NCBI GenBank assembly: GCA_911728435.2
Contig: OU452210.1
Span: forward strand, 15,670,442 to 15,734,441
Source: Apoderus coryli
Taxonomy: Eukaryota > Arthropoda > Insecta > Coleoptera > Attelabidae
Length of the DNA stretch: 64,000 nucleotides
Reading direction: 5' to 3'
Of the stretch, positions 24,579 through 37,004 are shown in pieces. A model generated the notes under the pieces. That model was not told where the DNA came from, made no database searches, and worked only from the letters and a program-made list of their open reading frames with translations. Both the position numbers and the translations under genes were made by a program. Numbering within the stretch: the stretch's first letter is position 1; each line of letters begins with the position of its first letter.

Positions 24579-26958
24579 CTAGAAACAAAAATAAACAAAT
24601 TAGTTTTATAATTACATGGAAAATATGTTTATACGCAAATAAAAATAAAACTCTATATACATACTTACTACAAAATTTTAATCAAATAAAACAATATTGA
24701 TATATTTAACAGCAAATGAAATTAGAGAGGGATTTTGAACTTTCAATAAACAATATTAATCAATTTTATTTTTCAAACTCATTAAAAACGTTTAAAGTTA
24801 AAACTTGGTTTATGGGACAATCCAGCTACGAATTTAACCATCTTTTAATCCATATAACAATGACATATTTTTAGAGCACTAGAAAATTTTAAATGAAAAA
24901 TCGATAGCTGCTCACCTCTACAACATATAAATCATTTTTATAAACCCACGTTTTTCTAAAAGTCAGACACCATAAAATGTGAATAATGTTAATCTGCAAA
25001 AGATTTATAGTGGTTAAAATCAATATCATACCATTGCAACAAATATCCTCGATTGAACCGTTTATTTTCCAGGGATATCCTGTAAAATTATGTGCTTATA
25101 TACACTGTATATACATATTTATTATACACAGCCTGTGTGTACCCTATATAAAGCAGAATATTTTCCATATCAACAGCAGTACTTCCTGATATCCTTGTTG
25201 TTTGTCCTGAGCTTTGAAACTAAACATTTTGCATAACCGATGCTATATTATATTCTAATATTACAATAGATAGAGTTATTTAAATGATAAAGCTTACTAA
25301 AATTCAAACAGATAATAGAAGAATAGGAAGAGTAAAATGAGGGAGGAATTACAGTGTCGTAAAGAATCTCATTCGATCGTTTTCTGAATCGATAACAACT
25401 CCTTCTTTGGTTGGTTTAGATATTAACAATGTCTAATTATGAGCTTAGGACCAATAGAAGGAAATATTAATGATCTAGAGGTCAGTGAAATGGTCCTGAA
25501 TGAAATTAAATTGCTGTATACACTTTCCAGATTTCTAACACGCACTTTTTCTTCAGTGTAGTGAAGACAGCGTCGCTGATAATATTTTGTAAAGTAGCTT
25601 TTTTGAACCAAGAATTAACGTGCCCGGTAGCTCTAAAAAGGTATATAAGCTCGCATCCAATGAATAAAGTCTTTTCACGAAAATACTTTTGCCAACATAT
25701 GAATAACTTGATTGATGGCATGTGCATGTTCTGAAATAATTACCAACTCTCCATTTTTATATCCAATGGCTATACTTCAGCTATATGGTATACCTATATC
25801 CCTATGTTGCGTTGGTGTGAATTTTGAGGGTGTAAAATAACAGCTTTGGCGACATAAACAATCACAAGGTTTTTACCATCGATCACTTGTTTTCGTGATG
25901 TCTATATAATAACAGAACAAAAAATAATAATCATAATGGTCACGTACCTATATACTTTAAAGAGCAGAGAACATTTTTTTTCGGCTACTACTGGTAACAT
26001 AGCGTGGATAACTAGATACACCTATAGTGGGCAGTAATCAATGCATGAAAGTCATAAATAAAATGCAATATCATTGGTTGTTTGGAGATCTTAATCAGAA
26101 AAAACGCTATTATTCCATTTTGAAACATAAAATTATAAATCTAATGACATTTTACCTTGAAGCACTTTTAGTTTTCCTGTTTTCTATATAGTTGCTGAGA
26201 TACACCATTGATAAAAGTTTGGAAACCACAGACTAGTTTCCAAAAAACTGGACGTTTGGTTTTCTTAAAAGAGACTGTGTTTTATTTGAATGCAGAGAAA
26301 GGTTAAATTTTCTACATCAGCAGGTAGCGTTTGTAAAATATATGTATGTATTATTTTGCTGCAACACAGAACTCCATATATATTTTGAGATAATAATATT
26401 CAAAACACATTCGCCCCTTTTATATTGAACTCTCAAAGTTCGAAAATCGTGCTGTTAAGCTGTAAGCAGGGTGTAAAATTTATGTGTCGTACACCAAATT
26501 ACTAGTTCTTTGTAAGCGGCTCTCTGATTCACTCTGCCTGCTACCTAAAAATTATTGCTTTTCGAGCAAAAACTTGCAAAACGTATACACACAAAATGGT
26601 TAGGTCTCTATTACCGATATATTGTATTATTTATTTGTATTTGTATTCGCTAACTTTTAACTGAACAAGATTAGACAAATTGTGCCACACATTCTTAATC
26701 AAACTTTTAAAATCACAGTCAAATGAATATCTTTTGTATATTATCTGAAAATATATTTAATAGAATTCGGACTATATTGCTGTAATTTTATTCAACTTTT
26801 TTGACAACCCCAAATAAATGAAAAAAAAAAGTAAAAACTATTATTTTTTTGCTTTTGTAACTTAACGTAACCCAACGCACCGCAGTATAGTCCTCAAAAT
26901 TAAACAATACAAGTGCAAACAAAGTTAGCCAAAGTACATACTCTTAATAATATACAGA

Positions 26959-26982
26959 TAATATATATATATATATATATAC
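26959..26982. repeat. (AT)n microsatellite
   Basis: About 11-12 uninterrupted AT dinucleotides. Confidence 0.9.
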
Positions 26983-27284
26983 ATTCCTTTTGTTACAGTT
27001 ACCAACATAGGTTAATTATTATTATCTGAGTGAAAGAGTCCCAAAGTCAAATTACTTGTATGAAGAGAAAACGTTAAACTACCAACTCGCTCTCAAGCCA
27101 ATCTTTACTAATTTGATAACTTTGAATCTATGGAGAGAAAACTACTTGACGACAGTTGAATTTAATTAAATTTGTTTAAAATTCAACATTTGAATACATA
27201 TGTAAAAGGTTTCATACAGTTGAACACAGGGCTGTACCTATAGAGGGTGAAGCAGATCATAATGCTTCTCATGTCCATTTAATT

Positions 27285-27640
27285 CTGTTATTAAGAACCA
27301 ACAGGAAAAAGGGCGTGTTTCGAGTATAAAAATGTATATTATTCATTTCCTTTTGGCTTCTACATCACGATAATGCACCTGCTCATATTTCAATGCTTGT
27401 TCATGAATTTTTGGGCAAACACAACACTGTAATGATGCCACAGATATGGCCTCGTGACTTTGTTCTTAAAAATGCAGAATACCTTAAAAGCATAGATGAG
27501 ATTAAAAGTGCTTCTCAAAAGAGCGAAATGCTAGCCTAAAGATCGAGTTGTAGAAGTGTTTTGGGGCATGGAACCCCTGGCATAAGTTTACTTTAATAAT
27601 GTAGAGGCATAATCCTTTCAAATAAACACAAATTTATTGA
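27285..27640 (+). pseudogene. degenerate mariner-family transposase remnant
   Basis: The plus-strand translation gives FWLLHHDNAPAH, the conserved block around the second catalytic Asp of mariner transposases. It continues HISMLVHEFLGKH, then VMMPQ, and after a deletion in the PYSPDLAP region a DF and a lysine-rich tail (LKSIDEIKSASQKSEML) ending in a stop. Frameshifts and stops before and after show it is dead. No clear terminal repeats were found. It is inserted antisense to the host gene. Confidence 0.82.
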
Positions 27641-29858
27641 ACAAACCTAGTATAGAAAGACTAAGGTCCATACGGGATGTCCACTTCGCACAAACATTAT
27701 TTTTAATTCGGCAAAACTGTATACATATTGTAAACTACCTAATTTTAAAAACGAAAACTGAACAACTTATAAGTATTTAATAATTTTTAATATCAAACAA
27801 TCGTAACAAATAAATATCAAACGTATCGTACAAGAGCTAGAAGTATTCTGTTTTCTTATGTCGCTAATCATGCCCACATATATCACAAACGTTTTTACTG
27901 AATCAGCGATAAGTCGGGGGATGTGATTCACAGTCAATACAATAAGCATAAAATGCATATCTTATAAATGCATAGTTTACAATATATATTTGAATATTCA
28001 AAAACTATTTGTATAGGTATTCATTATAACATAAAGACTGACATGCTTATATAATAAGTATATGTATATACCTACAACTATAGTATTATTCTGACTTCTG
28101 ACAATAAAACGTGATCTTAAATTAAAGCTCACCCCAGGCTTACAAAATCTAAGCGGACGTTTAACTAAAGCAACATCAATTTCCTAAAGTAATTAAGACG
28201 CGATAATAAACTTCTTGCATCTTTCAATTAAGTCACTAAATTAGTTTTTAGGATTATTAACGTTACGTATACCTACGTATATACCAAATGCATCGCAGGA
28301 ATCAGGTTAAATATTTTCATAATAAATTATAGAAAAACTAATTCACAAATTCGTGACTTAACATTTGATTTAATTTCTTAGGAGAGGAAATATAAATTTT
28401 GTTGCAACATACAGAATGTTCCATTCATATAAGTACATAAAGTAAATAAGAGGCCTTTCTGCAAGATCGCGATCTGTTGCGGAACTTCAAAATTTTATGT
28501 TGGGGTTTTAGAACGTAAACTTCTCTTAATATCAAGAACTAAAAAGTGTTCACTAACAAAAATTAACGTAATTCTAAATTCGATTAAATTCGTTTTTTCT
28601 CTAGGAGCCTATAATAAAAGATATTGTTTCCGTTTCGTTATTATCAATTTGTAGTCCCTTCTGCTATTCGTTTTTCTTAATACCTCCGAAACATGCCTTT
28701 AAATAATAAATTTTGATTGAGCCAAAAGCGAGGATTCTATCTATCTCCTTGCTGGATTCTATATTTCAGCTGCACCACAGAAAAAAAATCCATTGACAAT
28801 AAAACAACAGTAGAATTATTTCCTTCTCTTATATACTGAAACGAATCTATTGTGGTTTAAAAGTGTTAACTTTTATTATTTTGTAAAGACAAAAGTCGTT
28901 TATCAAAAAGTTGGTAAAAGATTTGTCATAACTTCAATTATATAGTGGACCTATTTCGTTTTGTTTTGACGTCATTTAAATTTAAGGACGAGATGAAATG
29001 TTACAATCAAAAGAGAGAGGAAACTGAATGACAAACGACTTTATAGCTTCAGCTGTTTTAACCGCAGCTTTTAGCAGTGAATGCAAAGAGGCTTTACAAA
29101 ATGGGGATGTATTTTGAGTAATTCATTTGACAGACCACTTATATAATTTTTCCTTTCATTGCATTTCTGTTGCACAGTATAATTATTTTAGATTAATTCT
29201 GTGGCATATAAGCTCTGCTGATTACAAATTAAAAAATCTAATATTCACTTGCAAGTACGACCTACTTGTTTACGAAATTTTTTGTTTTTTTGACTCCACT
29301 AGGTATATTCCGTTTAGTTTTTAAATATTAATCAAAAGTAGATGCGCATGTAAGATTTCAGAAATTACAAACTGATTAGTTTTTTTTATATTATCGAAAC
29401 CAATTCCATGTCAAGAGGATTATTATATATATATTAATCCAAAAAACTCAATTTTAGTAGCCAACTTCTGCAAAGTTTAATAGACAACTAAATCTGACAC
29501 TTAGCGATTTGAACAACTTAAGAAAGCAGGAGAATTGAAGATCCCGGAGGACATTTAAACCTTTAGATTTTCAGTATAATAAAATATGAATTATTTTATT
29601 TTTCTGCAATATTGATTTCAACATAAGATACCACTTTGGAGTTGAAATATAATTCCAGATAAAAATAATTTCAGTTTTATTCGGAAACATATTTTATTAA
29701 AAATTGTAGATTAAAAGAGCTCACTTGGCAAAAAGTTTTATTTTAACTTTGTGCGGTCAATGGTATGTTTGTTTGTGGCAAATACAAATTAACTTCCTTT
29801 AACCAATGAATTGATAATATTTTTTACTACTACTTATTACTAGTAATGAACTTTATAG

Positions 29859-30280
29859 ACAGGGTGTTCGGAGATGATGATGCCAAAATCTCATCAAATA
29901 TTCAGCTCTTAGGATCCTCTCAAAGGAGGACCCAAAATACACTAACCCTAGCGGAGTCAATGTTGACATCATAGTTTATTTATTCTTTATTTAAATGTAA
30001 ATAAAGATGGTAACAAAGGATAAACTTACAAGAAACAAAAAGATAACAGAAAACAATAAGGATACTCATCCAATAAATACTTATTATGGCACGCTAGAAG
30101 TCGGAACACTAAATCCACCTTGATTTTTACATTTTTGGAGTAGCTAAACTTATTGATTAAGCAAGTAATCCATCAAATTATTTTTAATGCTTGGTTTCAA
30201 AACTTAAATTTTGTGCCCCTTTTTAGGAGGCGTGCCCAAAAAATTCAAATTTTTGGCACCATCATTTCCAAGAACCCTGT
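29859..30280. mobile_element. 422-bp MITE with terminal inverted repeats and ATAG target duplication
   Basis: The left end reads ACAGGGTGTTCGGAGATGAT. The right end, read on the minus strand, is ACAGGGTTCTTGGAAATGAT, an imperfect inverted repeat extending through ATGCC. The element is flanked on both sides by ATAG (29855-29858 and 30281-30284), an exact 4-bp duplication. No transposase is encoded. The insertion lies only 80 bp from the donor of the transmembrane exon. Confidence 0.8.
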
Positions 30281-30360
30281 ATAGAAAGGGTAATTGCAAT
30301 TTCTGTTCCAACTAAATAATAAAACAAAGCATGAGAAAAGTTAATACTGTTAATACGTAC

Positions 30361-30916
30361 AATGATAGTAAAGCGTTATCCCAATTGCCAGAATAAATAT
30401 CGTTGTTGCTAAAGTCAATATAAGCAACAAAATCGGACTTCTACATGACATATCTATGAAACTCGCTCGATTTTCCGATTGGCTTTCGTTGGGCGGTTTT
30501 TTCCGTTTCCACCAACGCCACTGTTTCTTCGGCGATTCTCTTGGTGATTCTTGAGCCCTAATGGGTTGTGCAACTACTGTTTGTGATTGTTGCTGCTGCT
30601 GTGATTGTTGAGGCAGCTCAGAATGGTTGTTTTTCAACTGCGCACGCTCAAATGAAGTGTTGGGTCTTAAAACTGAACTTTGTCCCGCTGAATCTACCAC
30701 AGCACGATACACTTGTGCTCTTTGATAATCCTGGGATGTGTAGTTATGATGTAACGATATATCGTTGTGTTCGCGATATGTTGCGTGATAATCCGGTGGC
30801 GGTGGTTCGCGGTATACTCCGTACGAGGCAACCATACGCGCAGATGGTTGCGTGGAATGATCGTACTCCGGTGTGCGGTAAGCATGGTAGTTCGAATTGT
30901 AGACGTTTTGCCGCAT
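30361..30916 (-). CDS. Agrn: agrin-like gene, first coding exon: cytoplasmic tail and type II transmembrane segment
   Basis: This exon encodes 185 residues plus one base. The ATG at 30916 is the first after an in-frame TAA two codons upstream. Residues 1-160 are hydrophilic with no signal peptide. They include about eleven tyrosines in the first 70 residues, PPPPDY at 38-43 (a PPxY motif typical of WW-domain binding), a glutamine-rich run at 103-112 and a basic, tryptophan-rich patch KKQWRWWKRKK at 130-140. Residues 162-184 (ILLLILTLATTIFILAIGITL) form one hydrophobic span. Positive charge before the span predicts cytoplasmic N-terminus and extracellular C-terminus. I place the donor at CATT|GTACGT (phase 1) because only this fits the phase-1 downstream exons; the frame otherwise stops three codons later. 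The tail is far longer than the short tail of vertebrate transmembrane agrin. Confidence 0.82.
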
Positions 30917-31050
30917 TTTTTACCTTACGTACTACGTATGAATCAGTTTACGTATCGGTTGAAATTTGTTATTTCGCAAACGGTGTGTTAGTAAGTGTCT
31001 GGTTAGTAGCATTTTTGATTAGTCACTGCAGAAGCGTTCACAAAACAATC
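30917..31050 (-). other. 5'UTR part of the transmembrane exon
   Basis: A very good minus-strand acceptor (TTTTTCCTTTATTTTCAG) at 31051-31053 precedes this stretch. It has in-frame stops before the ATG, so it is leader sequence. The acceptor implies at least one further upstream exon, consistent with the candidate exons at 36943-37004 and 44237-44452. Confidence 0.6.
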
Positions 31051-34000
31051 CTGAAAATAAAGGAAAAACATTTTAAACACAATTTTCTAAGATCAATTTA
31101 ACAAAGTGTGCATATGCTATGAAAGCTCCAAGTCAAACTTTTGAGTCAAACACTAATAAAATAAATGATTAGCCAATCTGAGCTATAGTCAGAAAATCAT
31201 CGGTTTGTCAAGTTAAATATAATAATTCCAATAAATGAGAAGTGATAAACTAAAATAAATGAGTTAAATTGAATGTAATTGATTTGTGTATGGGCCAAAG
31301 TTAATTTTTCATAACCATTCATAATATAAACTCGATCGTAATAGAACTATAAAGCGATACACGATGATAAACGGGAAAAGGGTTCCCATTTTGCACAACC
31401 ATTGCTCACAAATTTTGACCATTACCATTTGTGTGCGGAGATATACATACATACATATATTATACAATGACACTTGATGTCGTCGGAAAACTGGTTAATT
31501 TACATACGTTTGTAGTAATGTGATTAAATGATAAAGGTTGTTTATCACCGAACAATTACTGTACATATTCCCCAGATAACTATATTTTTGTGTAGTTGGG
31601 TAGCTTGTAAATAGGAATAACAACAACAACAGAAAAAATCGCATTAAATGAAATATCAACCACAAGAGTACCGCAATGTTAACCTCATTAGTTCATTGTT
31701 TATTCAAGGATATATGGTTGTTCATTGGCACAGCTAAATGCTTTAAACTCACATAGATCACTAAAGTTGCTTTGCAGCTATATTATAAATGGACATGTTA
31801 CTTAAAAGTGTACCAAATGAGAGAATTAGGACTGTAAAAAAATTTCTTTCATGAAAACAGAAACATTTTTCTAAAGTATTTTAAATCTGGCCTTTTTTCG
31901 TGGAAAGTTAATCCTTGTTCATTTTCGATATTTTAATCAGTTTTCAAGGAAAAACGATTTAATGCTAAAATGTATGTAGAATCCACATTAATGCATTAAA
32001 TATCTATCATTTAAAGTTATTTAATCATGTTTTATATGTGAAGATTCACTTTTAATGTTACATAATTTAGTTGTTTTCCCTGCATGTGTATAAATCCAAA
32101 ACATGCTCTAATAAACACACGTTGAATGGACTTAAGCAGAATAATTATTAATCTCTTAGTTTGGAAGATTTATTGATTTAAATCCTTATACGTATAGGTA
32201 AATCTATTAAATTTTTATAACGTACGCCAATGTGTTTGCTGTGTAAATGTTTATGGAGTTTCAGTTAACGTTCATCGTTGTTAGTGAAGCCCCAGAATCA
32301 GAATCGCATTAAATCTCTATTACCATTCCAATATTTTTTGATTACAAAAAATGAGGGTAGCTCTATTTTATTATAATATTCAGTGTAGTAACATTAACGT
32401 GAAAAAAATTGAGAGTATTTGAAATATACCGTGCTGCACTGAACATTGAGCTTATATGATTATTTTAAACCAATAATTAAGTATAATTCGGTTAAAAAAT
32501 AGTCTCTATCTGAAGGAAAAGTTCTATATGAAATTAGCTTTGACTGCGTGTGTTAAATCTTGCTATCCTTTTAGAGTAAAAGTTAAACTTTTTGAAACTT
32601 ATCCGCACACAGCTGTGGTAATCGATTTTTGCCACTTGTTTGAACCCAAATAGGGTATTGGCTTTGGTATTTGATCTGTTTCTTTTATACAACAAACAAT
32701 TTTTACTCTAAAAGTATTACTATAGTTTGTGTTATTTTCTACTTAGAATTTTGTATGGACCATAAAAGTAGCAGAATACACTATCGATGGTTTTACTCGC
32801 TAAATTTAAACGCTTTAAAAATGGGGTATAGAAAATTCTTCTAGATAATATAAACAGGTCATCTCCTTTAAAGAAATGAGCTAAAACAGAATGATTTTTT
32901 TTATTTATTTTTCAACACACGATGAAAATAATGACTGCCCGCGGCAGCGGTTTGATATACCTAGCTGTATTTCAACGCGAAGTGCCTCAAAATTCTATTT
33001 TATGTAAGTATTGTTTTAAAGACGCCTATTGTACGCATACATGTTTGATGAGTGAGATTAACAAGTATATGGTGCTAAACCTTGTATCACTTCCTTAATT
33101 CCTAAATAATTTAGCAGATATTTAGTATCTTCTTTTAATTTTATGTACATTATTTGTTAACAAGCCTCATCAAAAATATTAGTTAAAAATAGCTTTCTTT
33201 GAACATTTCTATAGCAAAGGAAATATTGAAGTTATTCCAGAGAGTCCGTTATTTTCATATTCTCTAATTATAAGTTTTAATTGATTACGATAACTTTCAT
33301 AATGTTGCTTTAATCCATTTGGGAGAAATAAATTAACTAATTTAATGCTATTAAAAACTTTAACTTAAGTGTTTTTGAACATAAATTTACAAATGTTTTT
33401 TAATATTCAGGACATACCTACTTGTAGAAAAGCTATAAAAAAATATTGGAAAATACATATATCAACGAAGAAACTGCAATCTGTTTTTGCTGACAAGCCA
33501 AAATTATACACATGCAATTTAAAAATCCTTTCGGTTGCTTACATCAGTAATAGAGAGAATTTTATTTTCTGAATGTGACAACCTGCAAAGTACCTTTATA
33601 TTTTAGAGAAATACAACCCATATGTGACCTTATTTTTGCGGCAAACAATAACGTTATCTAAGCCTGTCTCAGAAAACATATCTAGTAAGTTTTAGTAGGT
33701 ATTACCTATATATATAGAAGTCGCGTATCTTGTACACAGGGTGAATATTAAAGAAGAAAGGAACCAAAAAGCTGTCAACAAGAATTTGTCGGAAGTATTA
33801 TTGTAGGTGCATATTGCAATGGGTATAGATTTTGTAAATGAAATTTAATTACTTACATAATTTTAAAGAATCTTTAGCATTAAAAATATATAATCCATAG
33901 TGTGATAGAACTTGATGTTTTCAGAATGATTCTCCAGTAAAACAGTTCAATCCGATATCTATTATAAACAAAACATTCATTTCCTCAGAAATAAAAAATG

Positions 34001-36942
34001 TTAAGTATTTACTACTTTTCACGTGTTTTCTACAGTATAAATGTATAACTTAACTCAAGCTGTAAGAGGTATAAGGTAGGGACAGATGAAAAATACAAAG
34101 ATAAATGATGCGTGACAGAAAATAAGATTGATGGAAATAGAAATTCGGAGGGCTCTCGCTTGTGGTTCGACTAAACGTTCGGGAGCTGGAACGAAATATA
34201 TAGAAACATGCATGCATATACATATTATGTCGATGGGAACATACTATGAACCTACTGTGACCACGGAATGCCGTTTAGCCCTTAGTAAGCGGGTGTTGTG
34301 TTCTTTACCGGGTGCTTAAGCACTGATCTCGTATTCGATTAAATTACTACGTTAATTACTTAAAATGTCAAATTCTATATAGTTTTATATCCTTTTTAAG
34401 GTTAATAAAATTCTGATAGAAACAGGCTTATGGTATCCTGAACCTATATAGCTGATGTAACTCTACCAAACTTAATACGAGCACGCCACACAAGTAAGCT
34501 ATAAACAATTTTCGTGTGAAATAAAAATATCACAATACAAATTTTTAGCTGGATATAAATAAAAATTCCCTTTTCCCAAGTACGTAGCATACTCCACATT
34601 TATAAGGAAAATGTGTTATTTTTCGCATTATTTTTAACGCATTAATGAATCAATAAAACCAGGGTAACATGAAAACGGTTATAAAGCACGTTAACAAGGC
34701 TATTTATTAAGGTCAATTATATTTATAACCGCGAGTAAATCAAGAGAAAACAAGCAAAAAAAAACACTTTTGAAACATTCTTCAAATTTTATTCGAACTG
34801 ATTTGTTTAATTGGAATTTGGAGTGATACATTTAACTATATTAATACTAATAATTAATAAACACTAACTAAAATCAAAAAATTCTCGAGTCGAGAACAAA
34901 CCTGGCAATAAGCTACCTCTCTAGCTAGTCCCAGGTGACTATTTGCTATATGACTTTATACATATCCCACCTAGGTGCGGAGCAATAGCATATTCATGCA
35001 ACCCAGTAAATTTATGACAATGCCTCTCTCTATTTGTCGCTCCAAGAATGAACTTTTTCCTCTCCCTCTCTAGACCATGTTTCGTTTATAAAAAAAAAAC
35101 TGAACTGTGGAAGTAAACGTTAAGAAGAAAATATTGCAAACGATAAATATTAAGTGCGACTAGGGCAAGTACGACATTTAATTAATTTCTTTCTCTTATC
35201 GTCTTTTCTTAACCCAAAAGCTTTGCAGTTTTGTTGTGATGTATTTCTTTTCTTCGTGTTCGGAAAACCAACTTGACAGACTTTAAAAATAAACTTCTAC
35301 AAGAATTAAGCTTATTACTTTTCTTAATTATTTACCATTCGACAGCTAAATATTATTTGTATATTTCTGACATCTATTTATCTTAGTAATAGAAGAAGTG
35401 GTAAAAATACAAAAAAGAAACAATTGAGACAAAAGCTTTTTGCCAGTCCTGGTCGCGACAAAAATTCAAAAGGATTCAGCTCCTTTAACTTCTTTTGTCC
35501 GTTTGCAATACACAATGTATTATGTAATATACACGGCAAGTTTACAGTTAAGCTATTTTTAGGTATAATAAATAAGTAATGTGACTTGATTATGCTTATA
35601 CATGTTTAATCTAAAACGCTAATTGTTACCTACTCTTATAGTACCCCAACCTTAGGACCACAGTTGGCTTTTAACACTGAACGAACTGTACATGTAGGTA
35701 GATGAGAAGTGATGGGAAGTTGTTTTAATGTAACTTCTATCTCACAAATTTTCAAAAACATTTGAAACAGCCTGTATACACTTTTACTCAGTGTTTGGCT
35801 TTCTAAATAATAATGATTGTAAGGTTTATGTAAATACGATGAGCCGAAAACAAATCGGTCGTGGTTAAAAAGCATGAAACATGCGAAAGTTAACACAATG
35901 TTTTAAATATGATACGGCTATACTCTAGTGTAGTGGATCAATCAAAGGCATATTATGCCAAACACAAACTGATATTATAGGTGCGTGTATTTATAGAGAT
36001 TAATCTAAATAACAGGTTCCAACCAAATTCTATGAATATTCTGATTAAAATTTAATACCTAAAATTAATATGTAATCGCGTAACAATAGATCCTGTATAT
36101 GATACAAAGATACAAGGTGATATAGTTTGACCCCCGTGGAGCTTAGTATACTCCCAAATTTTCGTAGCTTTCTGATTTGTACTTTCTTCAATACTTATAT
36201 CGCGGTCTTTCCTGGAGGGACACCATGTATATATTTATAGTCAACTCAGTTTTTCCATAAATAACTGGACAAGCGGCGTCAATCGTTACCGATATTAGTA
36301 AACAGAATGTTTTGGCAAAATAGAACTCTTGTTACGTTCCTTATTGTTAGGAAACCCCGTGTATTTTCGTAATAACGTCAAAATAAGTTTAACTAGAAAT
36401 CAATAATACGCATACTTAACAGTAAATATTGCAAAGAATATAAATGATCTAAAATTAATCACTTTCACAATTTGAAAGGCGTGCGTTGTTGAAGTTCGGT
36501 TTCGGCAGCAAGGCGTTCGCAACAATAGCCTTTGAGGAACAGTTATAATTAAGTAATTAATTGAGTCTCTCACAAACTTGATTAGCTTTTCAACTATATG
36601 CGTATAAATCGACTTTTTGAAGTTGAAATAACCCTATTTTTCAAAGTACGTGTTTGATTAAAACAATAAATTGTTGCAATTAGAAAAGCCTTCAATTGAA
36701 AATGATTTATTTTAGATGTGTGAATTTGAAATATAGTAAAGGGTGTAGGAAATATCCTTAAAAAACCACAATAGTTTTTCAAAGGTTTTCACGAAATATC
36801 TTTCAACTAACGAAATTAGTCAATCTAGAACTTTTTAAGTAGTTTTACTAGCTAGTAATATAAACAAAAAAACTTCTCACTCAACTAACGTCTTGTACAG
36901 AACGATCTCTAAGCGCTGGAAAACCTTTTTCTATATTCTCAC
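31051..36942 (-). other. upstream intron, no firm gene
   Basis: AT-rich sequence upstream of the transmembrane exon. Small items only: an ACAGGGTG MITE-end string at 33736-33743, a G+C-richer 34128-34320 stretch open on the plus strand but unrecognised, and the short MITE-like element at 36111-36232. A 57-codon plus-strand frame near 32932-33105 is not recognised. Confidence 0.5.
36111..36232. mobile_element. short MITE-like element
   Basis: The segment starts TACAAGGTGATATAG and ends GGAGGGACACCATGTATA. The ends are imperfect inverted repeats (ACA-A/T-GGTG core). The right end nearly matches a second copy at 8639-8657 (17 of 19 bases). The boundaries and target duplication are uncertain. 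Confidence 0.4.
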
Positions 36943-37004
36943 CTTTTCTTTTTGTTATTTCCAAGTTTACCACGATTAATTTCAAAGTTTTTACATAACT
37001 CATT
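36943..37004 (-). other. candidate 62-nt 5'UTR exon
   Basis: Minus-strand acceptor TTTTATTCAATTATTCAACAG, 62 nt, donor AAAAG|GTGAGAAT. Both sites are good. It is not a multiple of three and contains an ATG, so it is best read as a non-coding exon between the promoter exon (44237-44452) and the 31050 acceptor. If so, it carries a short upstream ORF. No transcript support is available. Confidence 0.35.

Larger units (their letters stand above)
24579..30360 (-). other. intron 1 after the transmembrane exon
   Basis: This 5.8-kb intron holds a degenerate mariner copy (about 27285-27640), an AT microsatellite (26959-26982) and a complete MITE (29859-30280) ending 80 bp from the donor. A strong-looking minus donor (TAGAG|GTGAGCAGC near 24913) has no frame-compatible exon. 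Confidence 0.6.

Noticed and set aside
30568..31101. 177-codon open frame on the plus strand, among the longest in the window
   Set aside because: It is antisense to the transmembrane exon and its leader, shares that exon's composition, and shows no domain. The minus frame has a clear membrane protein with splice sites.
32932..33105. 57-codon ATG-initiated plus-strand frame with an internal GTAAGTATT donor
   Set aside because: No recognised domain. Its start resembles a diverged repeat also seen near 44.7 kb.
35068..35094. Strong CT-rich tract followed by AG on the plus strand
   Set aside because: It resembles an acceptor, but no downstream frame with a credible donor is present.
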